This document shows, one piece after another, positions 1 to 10,841 of a stretch of DNA of 64,000 bases (its first letter is position 1; the number at the start of each line of letters is the position of its first letter). Under the pieces are notes generated by a model. That model saw only the letters and a program-made list of their open reading frames with translations. It did no database searches and was not told where the DNA came from. Both the position numbers and the translations under genes were made by a program. This stretch comes from Paracoccus sp. TOH (GTDB lineage: Bacteria; Pseudomonadota; Alphaproteobacteria; Rhodobacterales; Rhodobacteraceae): the NCBI RefSeq assembly GCF_030388245.1, contig NZ_CP098360.1, positions 1,634,501 to 1,698,500 of the forward strand. The letters are read 5' to 3'.

Positions 1-1
1 C

Positions 2-283
2 CATGCCAAGCGCGCGGCCGTCGGCCTGCTGACCCGCAAGCACGAGCGCCGCCTGAACGGCACCCAGGCCTGGCGCATGGCCGACGCCCCGGCCGATTAC
101 CTGCAGCAGATGCTGAACGGCATCGTCGCCTTCCGCATCGCCCTGCGCCGGACCCTGGCGAAATCGAAGCTCAGCCAGAACCGCGAGCCGCGGGACTATC
201 TGGGCACGATCGCCGGCCTGAAGGCCAGCGGCTATCAGGCGATGGCCGAACGGATGGCCAAGCGCCTGCCCGGCGAGGATTGA
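2..283 (+). CDS. FMN-binding negative transcriptional regulator, PaiB family (3' part only)
   Basis: The open frame runs in from the window edge and stops at 281-283, so only the last 93 residues are seen. They resemble the C-terminus of PaiB-type split-barrel flavin proteins: a segment like DAPADYLQQMLNGIVAF is followed by KLSQNR and an IAGL motif, the usual order at the end of this family. PaiB proteins bind FMN and are described as negative regulators, but many family members have no proven role. The gene converges on the minus-strand isomerase gene; the 150 bp between them are GC-rich without a clear terminator. The assignment rests on the C-terminal motifs only. Confidence 0.7.
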   Translation, partial: HAKRAAVGLLTRKHERRLNGTQAWRMADAPADYLQQMLNGIVAFRIALRRTLAKSKLSQNREPRDYLGTIAGLKASGYQAMAERMAKRLPGED

Positions 284-433
284 CAGGCCGGCGCCGCTGG
301 CTTGCCGAAACCCGGCGGACGGGAAGCGACACGGCGCTGGCGGAGGCCGTGCCCGGCAGTCGGCCCGGCCACCGCACCAGCGCCGCCATTTCCCGCCCGG
401 ACCCGGCGCGGCCCGGCCGCTGTCAGGCCGCTG

Positions 434-1189
434 TCAGGCCGAGCGCAGCCAGCGCAGCCCGGCCTCGGTCGAGGTACGCGGCGAATATTCCGCCCCCACC
501 CAGCCCTGATAGCCGGAACCGTCGACGGCCCGCAGCAATTCGGCGAAATGGGCATCGCCCTGGCGCGGTTCGTGCCGGCCCGGGCAGCCGGCGACCTGGA
601 TGTGCCGCACCCGGCCGGCATGGCGCTGCCAGATCTCCAGCGCGTCGCCATGGATCATCTGCGCCTGGTAGGCGTCGAATTGCAGCCCCAGATTGGCGGC
701 GCCGACCTCCTCGACGATCTCGGCCGCCAGATCGAAGCAGTCGAGAAAATAGCCCGGCATGTCCTCGCCATTCATCGGCTCGATGGTCAGGCTGGCCTGC
801 GGCGCGCGGGCGCAGGCCCAGCGAAGGTTCGCGACCAGCGTGCGCCGGGCCGCGGCCCCGGCGGCCTTGCCGGCCATCACATGCAGATGCTGCACCCCCA
901 ATGCCCGGGCGAAGCGCATGGCCCGGTCGAAATCGCTGCGGAACCGCGCCTCGTTGCCCGGTTCGGCGGCAAAGCCGCGCGGGCCGCCCGCCCAGTTCGG
1001 CGGCGGCGTGTTCATCAGCACGAATTCCACCCCCGCCGCCTGCGCGGCCCGGGTCAGTTCCTTGACCGCCAGGTCATAGGGAAACAGGATCTCGACCCCG
1101 TGAAAGCCGGCGCGGCGCGCGGCGGCAAAGCGCTGCTGCATCGGCAGCTCGGTGAACAGATAGGTCAGGTTGGCGGCGAATCGCGCCAT
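434..1189 (-). CDS. hyi: Hydroxypyruvate isomerase family protein (TIM-barrel sugar isomerase)
   Basis: The 251-residue product begins MARFAANLTYLF, typical of the Hyi/OtnI group of xylose-isomerase-like TIM barrels. LTIEPMNGEDMPGYFL and a C-terminal VGAEYSP segment supply the two glutamates expected to bind the metal and substrate. Hyi interconverts hydroxypyruvate and tartronate semialdehyde in glyoxylate metabolism; OtnI acts on 2-oxo-tetronate, and the sequence alone does not separate them. The longer open frame upstream lies inside the preceding gene, so the ATG at 1187-1189, two bases after that gene's stop, is chosen. An 11-bp tandem duplication (CTGTCAGGCCG, 420..441) spans the stop codon. 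Confidence 0.8.
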   Translation of the reverse strand: MARFAANLTYLFTELPMQQRFAAARRAGFHGVEILFPYDLAVKELTRAAQAAGVEFVLMNTPPPNWAGGPRGFAAEPGNEARFRSDFDRAMRFARALGVQHLHVMAGKAAGAAARRTLVANLRWACARAPQASLTIEPMNGEDMPGYFLDCFDLAAEIVEEVGAANLGLQFDAYQAQMIHGDALEIWQRHAGRVRHIQVAGCPGRHEPRQGDAHFAELLRAVDGSGYQGWVGAEYSPRTSTEAGLRWLRSA

Positions 1190-1191
1190 GG

Positions 1192-1737
1192 TCAGGGCTC
1201 CAGAGGAAAGGCCGTCCCTCCCGATCGCACTTCCATACGCCCGTTTTCGCCGGGCATAGCTGCATCGGCCAGTCGGTAGAATGTCTTGCGGTCGATCAGC
1301 GCCCAAAGACCGCGGCGAATATGCACATAGGGCCGGGGTTCCTCGACCGTCCCGCGCAGCGCGATCGCATGCTCGGGACCGGCGATCACCCGGTCGGCCA
1401 CATTGGTGGTAAAGCTGATCTCCTCCCCGATCTCGGCATCGACGGCGACGAAGGGCGCATCGACCACGCGGATGCCGACCTTTTCGACCGGGGTGACCAG
1501 AAAGTAATCGTTACCCTCTCGCTTCAGGATCGAGGCGAAGAGGCGCACCATTTCGGGCCGGCCGATGGGGGTTCCGTTATAGAACCAGCTGCCATCGGCG
1601 CGGATTTCCATGTCGAGATCGCCGCAGAAGGGGGGATTCCACAGATGCACGGGCGGCGGACCCTTCTTCGACGCGCGGCTGGCGGCGGCGGCAATTCCGC
1701 TCGCATCGCTCACGCTATTGTCAGTCTTTTCCACCAT
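1192..1737 (-). CDS. DUF1285 domain protein
   Basis: This 181-residue protein carries the DUF1285 pattern: DLDMEIRADGSWFYNGTPI near residue 40, then RLFASILKREGNDYFLVTPVEK near 70, as in the family commonly found in alphaproteobacteria. Its biochemical function is not known to me. The first 25 residues are Ser/Ala-rich and probably disordered. It is transcribed away from moxR; 61 bp separate the two start codons, so both promoters must sit there. The isomerase gene follows after two bases, suggesting co-transcription. Confidence 0.75.
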   Translation of the reverse strand: MVEKTDNSVSDASGIAAAASRASKKGPPPVHLWNPPFCGDLDMEIRADGSWFYNGTPIGRPEMVRLFASILKREGNDYFLVTPVEKVGIRVVDAPFVAVDAEIGEEISFTTNVADRVIAGPEHAIALRGTVEEPRPYVHIRRGLWALIDRKTFYRLADAAMPGENGRMEVRSGGTAFPLEP

Positions 1738-1798
1738 TCCCTGTGGACCCCGTCACACCTGCCTTTATGTTGTCCTAGAGCAGAAACGGGGCGTTGTC

Positions 1799-2796
<998 letters not shown>

Positions 2797-2800
<4 letters not shown>

Positions 2801-3666
2801 AACCCTCGGCCGACCAGCTGCGCGCCCGGGCCGAGGCCGCCTCGGCGGCGCTGCCGGCGCTGATGCTCTCGGCCGAGCGGCTGGCGGCGGCGCTGGTCGC
2901 CGGCGCGCATGGCCAGCGCCGGGCCGGCACCGGCGAGGATTTCTGGCAATACCGCCCCGCCACTGCGGGCGATACGGCGCGCAGCATCGACTGGCGACGC
3001 TCGGCCCGCTCGGACGGGCAGTTCGTCCGCGACCGCGAGGCGCAGGTGGCGCAATCGGCGGCGCTTTGGGTCTCGGGCGCGGCGGGCATGGATTACGCGG
3101 GCGGCGAGGACCGGCCCAGCAAGCGCGACCGCGCCGATCTGCTGGCGCTGGCCTTGGCGATGGCGTTGCTGGCCGGCAGCGAACGCGTGGCGCTGACCGG
3201 CCAGCCGCCGCGCCCCGGCCGCCTGCAGGCCGAGCGCATCGCCGAGGCGCTGATCGCCCGCCAGGCGCTGGACGGCGACGAGGACGCGCCGCCGGCCGAG
3301 GCGCTGCGTCCCGGCCAGCGCGTGGTGCTGTTCGACGATTTCCTGGGCGATCCGCAGCCGGTGCTGGACTATCTCGGCCGCGCGGCCAGCCTTGGCGTGC
3401 AGGGCGTGCTGATGCAGGTGCTGGACCCGGACGAGGAGGGCTTTCCCTGGGGCGGCGCGGTGCTGTTCCGCTCGGCCTCGGGGGCGCTTCGCCACGACAC
3501 CCGCGACGCGGCCGGGCTGCGGGGCGCCTATCTGGCGCGGCTGGCCGAGCGGCGCGAACTGCTCCAGCGCGCGGCGCTGACCGCGGGCTGGCATTTCGGC
3601 AGCCATGACACCGCCGCGCCGCCGGCGCAGGCGCTGCTGTGGCTCTGGTCGGTGCTGGAGGGCTGA
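2797..3666 (+). CDS. DUF58 domain protein, MoxR partner
   Basis: The 289-residue protein starts with GTG overlapping the moxR stop (GTGA). A conserved stretch at about residues 45-85, with EDFWQYRPATAGDTARSIDWRRSARS, is the hallmark of DUF58, the family almost always encoded next to MoxR. No membrane segment is evident, so it is probably cytoplasmic. Family knowledge suggests a vWA-like fold mediating protein contacts; a specific activity is not established. Translation is probably coupled to both neighbours. Confidence 0.85.
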
Positions 3667-5606
3667 TGCTGGTCCTGGGCCCCCTCGGCTTCCTGACCCC
3701 CTGGCTGCTGGCGGCGCTGGCGGCGTTGCCGGTGCTGTGGCTGATCCTGCGCGCCATGCCGCCGTCGCCCAAGCTGGTGCGGTTTCCGGGCACCCGGCTG
3801 CTTCTGGGCCTCAAGGATCCGCATCCGGTGGCGCGGCATACGCCGTGGTGGCTGCTGCTGCTGCGGGTGCTGGCGATCGCGGCGCTGATCCTGGGCTTTG
3901 CCGGGCCGGTCTGGAAGCCGTCGCCGGACCAGGGCGGGCAGGGGCCGCTGCTGATCGTCATGGATGCCGGCTGGGCCGCGGCGCCCGACTGGCCGCAGCG
4001 GCAGGAGCGGGCCTTGCGGGCGCTGGATCAGGCCGCGGCGGCGGGCCAGCCGGCAGCGCTGATGGTCGCGGACGGCCGGGCCGAGGGGGCGCTGGCCTTC
4101 CAGCCCGCTTCCGAGCTTGCCGGGCAATTGCGCGCCCTGCGCCCCGCCGCGTGGGAGACGCGCTATCCCGCCGACCCCGATGCGGCGCTGGCCGAGGCGC
4201 CGGCGGCGCTGTCGGTGCTCTGGCTCAGCGACGGGCTGGACCATGACGGCCGCGCCGACTGGCTGGCGGCGCTGTCGGGCCGGGGCCGGGTGACGGTGGT
4301 GCCGCCGCAGGGCCCGCGCCTGGCGCTGGAACCCGTTGCCGGCGACCGGCCGGCGCTGCGGCTGCGCGTGACCGGCGGCGGTCCGGTGCCCGAGGTGCTG
4401 GCCATGGGCCTCGACCCGCAGGGCGTCCCGCGCGAACTGGCCCGGCTGAAGCCCGGGGTGCCCGAGAGCGGCGTCCAGGGCGGCGTCGCCAGCTATCTCA
4501 TCCCGATCACCCTGCCGTCCGAATTGCGCAACCGCATCACCCGCTTCGAGGTCGAGGGCCAGGTTTCGGCCGGGGCGGTGGTGCTGGCCGATGACAGCAT
4601 GCGCCGCCGCAAGGTGGCGCTGGTCGGCGACGACCGCGCCAGAGAAGGGCAGCGGCTGCTGTCGCCCATGCATTACCTGCGCCGGTCGCTCGCCCCCTCG
4701 ACCGACCTGATCGAGGGTGGGCTGGGCGATGTGCTGCAGGCCTCGCCCGACGTGATCGTGATCGCCGACCAGCTTGGTCTGGCCGAACAGGCCGAGCTGC
4801 GCGATTGGGTGGAAGCCGGCGGGCTGCTGGTGCGGTTCTCCGGCCCGCGCATGGCGGCCTCGGACCGGCTGAGCGAGGAGGCGCTGCTGCCGGTGCGGCT
4901 GCGCGCCGGCGGGCGCGACATCGGCGGCGCGCTGAGCTGGGGCGAGCCGCGCGGCATCCGGCCCTTTGCCGCCGACGGGCCCTTCGCCGGCCTTGCCGTG
5001 CCGCGCGATGCCACGGTGCGCGCGCAATTGCTGGCCGAGCCGGCCCCGGACCTGGCCGAGCGCACCATCGCCCAGCTTTCCGACGGCACGCCGCTGGTCA
5101 CGCGCGCGCCGCTGGGGCAGGGGCAGCTGGTGCTGTTCCACACCACCGCGAATGCGGAATGGTCGAACCTGGCGATCTCGGGCCTGTTCGTCGAAATGCT
5201 GGACCGGCTGGTGCGCAGCGCCCGCGCCAGCGCCGCCGCGCCCGAGGTCGAGGCGGCGGAACAGCCCTTCTGGTTGCCCGAACTGGTGCTGGACGGCTTC
5301 GGCCGCAGCGCCGAGCCCGGCAATCCGGTGCCGGTGGCCGCCGCCGATTTCGCCAAGGGGCCGGCGCCGGGCGCCCCGGCAGGGCTTTATCGCGGCGGCG
5401 AGCGCATGGCGGCGCTGAATGCCGGCGGGCCGATCGCCCTGGCCGACTGGCCGGGCGCGCGGATCGAAAGCGCGGCGCAGGCGCCGGGGCTGGACCTGCG
5501 CGGCTGGCTGGTCGCGCTGGCCGCGGCGCTGTTCGCGCTGGACGCCCTGGGCAGCGCCTGGCTGGCGCGCGGCACGCGGCGCGGCCGGGACAGGGGGTTC
5601 GCATGA
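3666..5606 (+). CDS. BatA/aerotolerance-like membrane protein with degenerate vWA region
   Basis: This 646-residue product starts at the ATG overlapping the DUF58 stop (TGATG). The N-terminus has the two-helix BatA layout: a hydrophobic helix (about 1-27), the motif PSPKLVRFPGTRLL, then a second helix (about 55-80). After it comes a vWA-like domain in which the metal-binding DxSxS is replaced by MDAGWAA, so metal-dependent adhesion is unlikely. A segment near 375-400 (RDWVEAGGLLVRFSGPRMA) resembles the glutamine-amidotransferase-like fold of related proteins. The C-terminus ends in another hydrophobic helix and a basic tail. Probably an inner-membrane partner of the MoxR ATPase. Confidence 0.75.
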   Translation: MLVLGPLGFLTPWLLAALAALPVLWLILRAMPPSPKLVRFPGTRLLLGLKDPHPVARHTPWWLLLLRVLAIAALILGFAGPVWKPSPDQGGQGPLLIVMDAGWAAAPDWPQRQERALRALDQAAAAGQPAALMVADGRAEGALAFQPASELAGQLRALRPAAWETRYPADPDAALAEAPAALSVLWLSDGLDHDGRADWLAALSGRGRVTVVPPQGPRLALEPVAGDRPALRLRVTGGGPVPEVLAMGLDPQGVPRELARLKPGVPESGVQGGVASYLIPITLPSELRNRITRFEVEGQVSAGAVVLADDSMRRRKVALVGDDRAREGQRLLSPMHYLRRSLAPSTDLIEGGLGDVLQASPDVIVIADQLGLAEQAELRDWVEAGGLLVRFSGPRMAASDRLSEEALLPVRLRAGGRDIGGALSWGEPRGIRPFAADGPFAGLAVPRDATVRAQLLAEPAPDLAERTIAQLSDGTPLVTRAPLGQGQLVLFHTTANAEWSNLAISGLFVEMLDRLVRSARASAAAPEVEAAEQPFWLPELVLDGFGRSAEPGNPVPVAAADFAKGPAPGAPAGLYRGGERMAALNAGGPIALADWPGARIESAAQAPGLDLRGWLVALAAALFALDALGSAWLARGTRRGRDRGFA

Positions 5607-6445
5607 GGCTGATCCTGTTGATCCTGCCCTTCTGGGCCCTGTGCTGGACCGCTGCGCTTCACGCGCAAGAGGCGCCCGACCCCCGCCTGATGCGGGCCGC
5701 GGACGAGGTGACGCTGGCCTATGTGATCACCGGCGATGCCGAGGTGGATGCGGCATCCGAAGCCGGTCTGCGCGGGCTGTCGCAGGTGCTCACCGCCCGC
5801 ACCACGGTCGAACCGGACGAGCCCATCGGCATCGACCCCGACCGCGACGACCTGTCGCTGCTGACCTTTCTCTACTGGCCGGTGACCGAGGCGCAGCCCT
5901 TGCCCTCGCCGCAGGCCTATGTGCGGCTGAACCATTTCCTGCGCTCGGGCGGGATGATCCTGTTCGACACCCGCGACGGCGACATCGCCGGTCTGGGCGG
6001 GCCGGACGGCTCGGCGACGCTGCAGACCCTGGCCGCGCCGCTGGACATTCCGCCGCTGGCGCCGGTGCCCGGGGATCACGTCCTGACCCGGACCTTCTAC
6101 CTGCTCAGGGATTTTCCCGGCCGCTATCAGGGGCGCGAGATCTGGGCCGAGGCGCCCCCCGCCGGCGCCGAGGCTGCCGAGGGGGTCCCGTTCCGCAATC
6201 TCAACGACGGCGTGTCGCCGGTGCTGATCGGCGGCAATGCCTGGGCCGAGGCCTGGGCCGTGGACGATAACGGCCTGCCGATGTTCAGCGTCGGTTCCGG
6301 CTTCGACGGCGAGCGCCAGCGCGAGATGGCCTATCGCTTCGGGGTCAACCTGGTGATGTATGTGCTGACCGGGAATTACAAATCGGATCAGGTGCATGTG
6401 CCTGCATTGCTGGACCGGCTGCGGCAAGAGGAGGTCTCGGAATGA
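5603..6445 (+). CDS. DUF4159 domain protein with signal peptide
   Basis: A 280-residue protein whose ATG overlaps the previous stop (ATGA). The first 22 residues form a clear signal peptide ending ALHAQ. The mature part shows the DUF4159 pattern: LTFLYWPVTEAQPLPS, then a glycine-rich strand RSGGMILFDTRDGD, and further on YLLRDFPGRYQGREIW, with VLIGGNAWA near the end. The fold is thought to resemble class I glutamine amidotransferases without catalytic residues. It probably works on the periplasmic side with the neighbouring membrane proteins. Function unknown. Confidence 0.8.
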   Translation: MRLILLILPFWALCWTAALHAQEAPDPRLMRAADEVTLAYVITGDAEVDAASEAGLRGLSQVLTARTTVEPDEPIGIDPDRDDLSLLTFLYWPVTEAQPLPSPQAYVRLNHFLRSGGMILFDTRDGDIAGLGGPDGSATLQTLAAPLDIPPLAPVPGDHVLTRTFYLLRDFPGRYQGREIWAEAPPAGAEAAEGVPFRNLNDGVSPVLIGGNAWAEAWAVDDNGLPMFSVGSGFDGERQREMAYRFGVNLVMYVLTGNYKSDQVHVPALLDRLRQEEVSE

Positions 6446-8544
6446 GCGGGCTCGCCTTCGATCCGCTGCTGCCCTGGCCCATCGTGGCGGCGCTGGCGCT
6501 GCTGGCGGGGCTGGTGGCGCTCTGGTCGCTTTGGCGCGGCTTGCGCGGCTGGCTGCTGCGCGGACTGGCCGGCTTGGCCGTCGCGGCGGCGCTGGCGGGG
6601 CCGGCGCTGGAATCGGGCATCCGCAACAAACTGTCCGACATCGTGATCCTGCTCGACGACCGCAGCGCCAGCCAGGCGCTGCCGGGGCGGGCGGCGCAGA
6701 CCGATGCCGCGGTCGAGGAACTGACCCGCCAGCTTGCCGCCCTGCCGGATACCGAGATCCGCCGGGTGACGCTGGGCGACGACCCGGACGGCACGCTGGC
6801 CGGCGCGGCCCTGACCCGGGCGCTGGCCGCCGAGCCGCAGGGCCGCGTCGCCGGGGTGATCGCCCTGACCGACGGGCTGGTGCACGACGCGCCGATGGTC
6901 CCGGCCGCCGCGCCCGCGCCGGTGCATGTGCTGCTGACCGGCCAGCCCGCCGACTGGGACCGCCGGCTGGTGATCGAGGAAGCCCCGGCCTACGGGCTGA
7001 TCGGCAAGCCCGTCACCATCCGCCTGCGGGTCGAGGACCAGGGGGCGGTGCCGCCCGAGGTGGCGCAGACCCCCGCCCGCCTGCGCATCATGCTGGACGG
7101 CGAGGAGATGCGCAGCCTCGACCTGCCGCCCGGCGTGACGCTGGATCTGCCGGTGGTGCCGGATCACGCCGGGCAGAACGTGGTCTCGATCGGCTTCGAC
7201 GCGCCTGAAGGCCCGACGCCCGAACTGACCGACCGCAACAATTCCGCCGCCGTGCAGATCCAGGGCGTGCGCGACCGGCTGCGGGTGCTGCTGGTCTCGG
7301 GCGCGCCGCACGCGGGCGAGCGGACCTGGCGCAACCTGTTGAAATCCGACGCGAACGTAGACCTGATCCACTTCACCATCCTGCGGCCGCCGGACAAGAT
7401 GGACGCGGTTCCGGTGGACGAGATGTCGCTGATCGCCTTCCCGACCCAGGAACTGTTCCTGGAGCGGATCAAGGATTTCGACCTGATCATCTTCGACCGC
7501 GACCGGGTGCGCGGCATTCTGATGCCGCTCTATTACGAGAACATCCGCCGCTATGTCGAAGAGGGCGGCGCGGTTCTGGTCTCGGCCGGACCGGAGATGT
7601 CCACCGTGGAAAGCCTGAACCTGTCGCCGATGGGGGCGATCATCCCGGCGCGCCCGACCGGCCGGGTCTATGACGAACCGTTCCTGCCGCGGCTGACCGA
7701 GGAGGGCCAGCGCCATCCCGTCACCGCCGGCCTGCCCGGCGCCCCGGCCGAGGGCTCGGACAGCCATTGGGGCCGCTGGCTGCGCATGTCGCAGGTGATC
7801 CCCGATCCGCGCGCGCAGGTGGTGATGACCGGCGCCAATGACGAGCCGCTGCTGATCCTGAACCGGGTCGGCAAGGGGCGGGTGGCGCTGCTGACCTCGG
7901 ACCAGGTCTGGCTCTGGGGCCGGGGTTTCGAAGGCGGCGGCCCGCAACTGGAGCTGCTGCGCCGCATCGCGCATTGGTCGATGCAGGAACCGGAACTGGA
8001 GGAGGAGGCGCTGCTGGCCGATGTGACCGGCGGCCTGACCGTGACCATCACCCGCCGCACCATGGACGAGACCGCCGGCCCGCTGCGCATCACCCGTCCC
8101 GATGGCGGGACCGAGGATCTGCCGCTGGCCGAGGCCGGGCCGGGCCGTTTTACCGCGCGCTGGACGGCGCGGGGACCGGGGCTGTATCGGCTGGCCGATG
8201 GCGAGATCAGCCGCGTCCTGGCGCTCGGCCCGGCGGCACCGCGGGAATTCGAGGAAACCGTGGCCTCGGGCGCGGTGCTGGGCCCCCTGGCCGAGGCGAC
8301 GCAGGGGGCGGTGCTGCCGCTCTCCGAGGGCGTCCCATCGCTGCGCACGGTGCGCGAAGGCCGGCCGGCGCATGGCCAGGGCGTGGCCGGCCCCTGGATC
8401 GCCATCACCCCGCGCGACGCTGCATCGGTCAGCGGCATGACGCACCGGCCGCTGCTGCCGGGCTGGGCCTGGCTGGCGCTGATCGCCGGGCTGGCGCTGG
8501 CCGGCTGGCTGGCCGAGGGGCGCGGCCGGCTGCGCCGCGCCTGA
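6442..8544 (+). CDS. Membrane protein with vWA-like and glutamine-amidotransferase-like regions
   Basis: The 700-residue protein overlaps the DUF4159 stop (ATGA). Two hydrophobic helices occupy residues 1-60 and one more lies near the C-terminus (about 670-695). Between them come a vWA-like stretch with [12 protein letters not shown], where a partial DxSxS is retained, and a region around 350-400 ([22 protein letters not shown]) like the amidotransferase fold used for protein binding. This layout is common in the last gene of MoxR/DUF58/DUF4159 clusters in alphaproteobacteria. It likely anchors a membrane complex energised by the MoxR ATPase. No enzyme activity can be inferred. Confidence 0.75.
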   Translation: MSGLAFDPLLPWPIVAALALLAGLVALWSLWRGLRGWLLRGLAGLAVAAALAGPALESGIRNKLSDIVILLDDRSASQALPGRAAQTDAAVEELTRQLAALPDTEIRRVTLGDDPDGTLAGAALTRALAAEPQGRVAGVIALTDGLVHDAPMVPAAAPAPVHVLLTGQPADWDRRLVIEEAPAYGLIGKPVTIRLRVEDQGAVPPEVAQTPARLRIMLDGEEMRSLDLPPGVTLDLPVVPDHAGQNVVSIGFDAPEGPTPELTDRNNSAAVQIQGVRDRLRVLLVSGAPHAGERTWRNLLKSDANVDLIHFTILRPPDKMDAVPVDEMSLIAFPTQELFLERIKDFDLIIFDRDRVRGILMPLYYENIRRYVEEGGAVLVSAGPEMSTVESLNLSPMGAIIPARPTGRVYDEPFLPRLTEEGQRHPVTAGLPGAPAEGSDSHWGRWLRMSQVIPDPRAQVVMTGANDEPLLILNRVGKGRVALLTSDQVWLWGRGFEGGGPQLELLRRIAHWSMQEPELEEEALLADVTGGLTVTITRRTMDETAGPLRITRPDGGTEDLPLAEAGPGRFTARWTARGPGLYRLADGEISRVLALGPAAPREFEETVASGAVLGPLAEATQGAVLPLSEGVPSLRTVREGRPAHGQGVAGPWIAITPRDAASVSGMTHRPLLPGWAWLALIAGLALAGWLAEGRGRLRRA

Positions 8545-8611
8545 GCGCCGGCAAAACTTGCCAAGATCGCCCCCCGTTGCTAGGCAAATGAAAACATTCC
8601 AAGAGGACCGC

Positions 8612-9091
8612 ATGGCTTCCGACGAGACCGCCTATATCCCGCCGACCGAAGTCGATCTGGCGATGATCAAGCGCATCCTGCCGCATCGCTATCCCTTCCT
8701 GCTGGTGGACAAGGTCCGCGACATCGTGCCGATGGAAAGCTGCGTCGGCATCAAGAACGTCACCTCGAACGAACCGCATTTCGAGGGGCATTTCCCGCAA
8801 GAGCCGGTGATGCCGGGCGTGCTGATCATCGAGGCCATGGCCCAGGCCGCGGCGGTGCTGGTCGGCGTGTCGCTGGATCTGGCCGGCAAGGGCATGGGCA
8901 CCTATTTCATGTCGATCGACAAATGCCGCTTCCGTCAGAAGGTGGTGCCCGGCGACGTGCTGGAATTGCACATGAAGACCCTGCGCGGCGGCGGCAAGGT
9001 CTGGAAATTCGAGGGTCGCGCCATCGTGAACGGCCAGCTTGCCGCCGAGGCCGAGGTCATGGCCATGCTGAACCGTGGCGAGAATGGCTGA
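8612..9091 (+). CDS. fabZ: 3-hydroxyacyl-[acyl-carrier-protein] dehydratase FabZ
   Basis: A 159-residue hot-dog-fold dehydratase of fatty acid elongation. [11 protein letters not shown] (25-35) and [21 protein letters not shown] (from 56) are the family signatures; His60 and Glu74 match the catalytic pair. I chose the ATG at 8612 because AAGAGG sits at 8601-8606; an ATG at 8588 would add eight residues. A weak promoter candidate (TTGCCA at 8558, 17-bp spacer, TAGGCA at 8581) lies in the gap after the MoxR cluster. It begins the fabZ-lpxA-lpxI-lpxB group. Confidence 0.95.
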   Translation: MASDETAYIPPTEVDLAMIKRILPHRYPFLLVDKVRDIVPMESCVGIKNVTSNEPHFEGHFPQEPVMPGVLIIEAMAQAAAVLVGVSLDLAGKGMGTYFMSIDKCRFRQKVVPGDVLELHMKTLRGGGKVWKFEGRAIVNGQLAAEAEVMAMLNRGENG

Positions 9092-9869
9092 GACCGTGAT
9101 CCACCCCTCGGCCGTCGTCGACCCCGCCGCGCGGATCGGCGAGGGTTGCGAGATCGGCCCGTTCTGCGTCATTGGCCCCGAGATCAGCCTCGGCCGCGGC
9201 GTGGTGCTGAAATCCCATGTCGTGGTGACGGGCGAGACCAGGATCGGCGACGAGACCGTCGTCTTCCCCTTCGCCTCGCTGGGCGAGGTGCCGCAGGACC
9301 TGAAGTTCCGCGGCGAACGCACCCGGCTGGAAATCGGCGCCCGCAACCGCATCCGCGAATACGTGACCATGAACCCCGGCACCGAGGGCGGCGGCGGCGT
9401 CACCCGGGTCGGCGACGACGGGCTGTTCATGGCCGGCAGCCATGTGGCGCATGACTGCCGGATCGGCGACCGGGTGATCCTGGTGAACAACGCCTCGGTG
9501 GCGGGCCATTGCGTGCTGGAAGACGACGTGATCGTCGGCGGCCTGTCCGGCGTGCATCAATGGGTGCGCATCGGCCGCGGCGCGATGATCGGCGCGGTGA
9601 CCATGGTGACCGCCGACGTGATCCCCTTCGGCCTGGTGCAGGGGCCGCGCGGCCATCTGGACGGGCTGAACCTGGTCGGGTTGAAGCGCCGCGGCGCCTC
9701 GCGCGAAGACATCCACGCGCTGCGCGACATGCTGGGCCAGTTGGGGCGGGGCAGCTTCCGCGACACCGCCCGCCAGCTGGCGGACGAGGATCACGGCCCG
9801 ATGGTGCGCGAGGTGCTGGATTTCATCCTCGGCCCCTCGGACCGCAGCTTCCTGGCCCCACATCCGTGA
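9084..9869 (+). CDS. lpxA: UDP-N-acetylglucosamine acyltransferase LpxA
   Basis: The 261-residue protein has the left-handed beta-helix hexapeptide repeats of LpxA ([25 protein letters not shown]), and [12 protein letters not shown] containing the catalytic His at about 123. It transfers a 3-hydroxyacyl chain from ACP to UDP-GlcNAc, the first step of lipid A synthesis. The ATG at 9084 overlaps the fabZ stop by eight bases and gives a length close to the E. coli enzyme (262); a GTG nine bases upstream is an alternative. Confidence 0.96.
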   Translation: MAETVIHPSAVVDPAARIGEGCEIGPFCVIGPEISLGRGVVLKSHVVVTGETRIGDETVVFPFASLGEVPQDLKFRGERTRLEIGARNRIREYVTMNPGTEGGGGVTRVGDDGLFMAGSHVAHDCRIGDRVILVNNASVAGHCVLEDDVIVGGLSGVHQWVRIGRGAMIGAVTMVTADVIPFGLVQGPRGHLDGLNLVGLKRRGASREDIHALRDMLGQLGRGSFRDTARQLADEDHGPMVREVLDFILGPSDRSFLAPHP

Positions 9870-9879
9870 GAGCACATCC

Positions 9880-10677
9880 ATGAGCCGCATCGCCCTGATC
9901 GCCGGCGAGGGCTGCCTTGCCCCCGCCATCGCCGCCGCGCTGGACCAGCCGCTGGTCTATGCGCTGGACAACCTGAAACCGCAGCTCGAGGCCAGGCCCT
10001 TCCGCCTGGAACGGCTGGTGCCCTTCCTGGACGAGCTGGCCGACCAGGGGGTGACGCAGGCGGTTTTCGCCGGCGCCATCCGCCGCCCGAAGATCGAGCC
10101 CGAGCTTTTCGACCCGCGCACCCTGACCATCGTGCCGCGCATCCTGATGGGGATGCAGTCGGGCGATGACGCCGCCTTGCGCGCGGTGCTCGACGTATTC
10201 GAGGAAGCCGGCATAACCATCTGTTCTGTCGATCAGATCCTGCCGGATCTGGTGCCTGGGGAAGGCGTGCTGGCGGGCGAGCCGAGCCCACGCGACCAGA
10301 AGGACGCCGCCCGCGCCGCCGAGATCGTCCGGGGCCTCGGCACGCTCGACATCGGTCAGGGCGCGGTGGTGGCGCAGGGGCTTTGCCTTGCGGTCGAGGC
10401 GCTGCCGGGCACCCAGGCGATGCTGGAATTCGCCCGGCTCCATGTCGGGTTGAAACCCGATCCGAAGGGGGCGGGCGGCGTGCTATACAAGGCGCCCAAG
10501 CCCGGCCAGGACCGCCGCATCGACCTGCCGACCATCGGGCCCGATACCGTGATCCAGGCTGCCGAGGCCGGGCTGGCCGGCATCGCCTGGGAGGCGGGCA
10601 GCGTTATCCTGCTGGACCGCGCCGAGGCGGTGCGCCGCGCCCAGGCAGCGGGGCTGTTTCTGTGGTCGCGGGGGTGA
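9880..10677 (+). CDS. lpxI: UDP-2,3-diacylglucosamine pyrophosphatase LpxI (DUF1009)
   Basis: The 265-residue protein matches the LpxI/DUF1009 family: MSRIALIAGEGCLAP at the start, VTQAVFAGAIRRPKI in the N-terminal half, and a C-terminal part with LYKAPKPGQDRRIDLPTIGPDT and a final GLFLWSRG. LpxI hydrolyses UDP-2,3-diacylglucosamine to lipid X in alphaproteobacteria, replacing LpxH. It lies 10 bp after lpxA and before lpxB, the step that uses its product. Confidence 0.95.
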   Translation: MSRIALIAGEGCLAPAIAAALDQPLVYALDNLKPQLEARPFRLERLVPFLDELADQGVTQAVFAGAIRRPKIEPELFDPRTLTIVPRILMGMQSGDDAALRAVLDVFEEAGITICSVDQILPDLVPGEGVLAGEPSPRDQKDAARAAEIVRGLGTLDIGQGAVVAQGLCLAVEALPGTQAMLEFARLHVGLKPDPKGAGGVLYKAPKPGQDRRIDLPTIGPDTVIQAAEAGLAGIAWEAGSVILLDRAEAVRRAQAAGLFLWSRG

Positions 10678-10708
10678 ATGGGTGTTGGGAAAGCGGAAAT
10701 GAGGCTTG

Positions 10709-10780
10709 CTTCACCGTTTTCCAAATACCCAAATGACGGTGCCGCGACAGCGGCAGCAGGGTATTTGGAAAACGGTGAAG
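10709..10780. repeat. Perfect 22-bp inverted repeat, dispersed repeat family copy 1
   Basis: CTTCACCGTTTTCCAAATAC and two further C at 10709-10730 pair perfectly with their inverse at 10759-10780, around a 28-nt spacer that is itself GC-rich and partly self-complementary. A transcript crossing it would form a long hairpin just before lpxB. Both arms are full copies of the repeat also seen near 19.2, 42.8, 47.5 and 58.3 kb. There is no T-run after it, so it is not a standard terminator. Confidence 0.9.
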
Positions 10781-10841
10781 ACCGGGAGGCTTCTTTGTTT
10801 TGCAAAGACTCATGTCGGGACATGGCAAGCGGAGCGACGCG

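Noticed and set aside
420..441. 11-bp tandem repeat CTGTCAGGCCG at the end of the isomerase gene as a functional site.
   Set aside because: Two copies across a stop codon are most simply a slippage duplication; no regulatory context.
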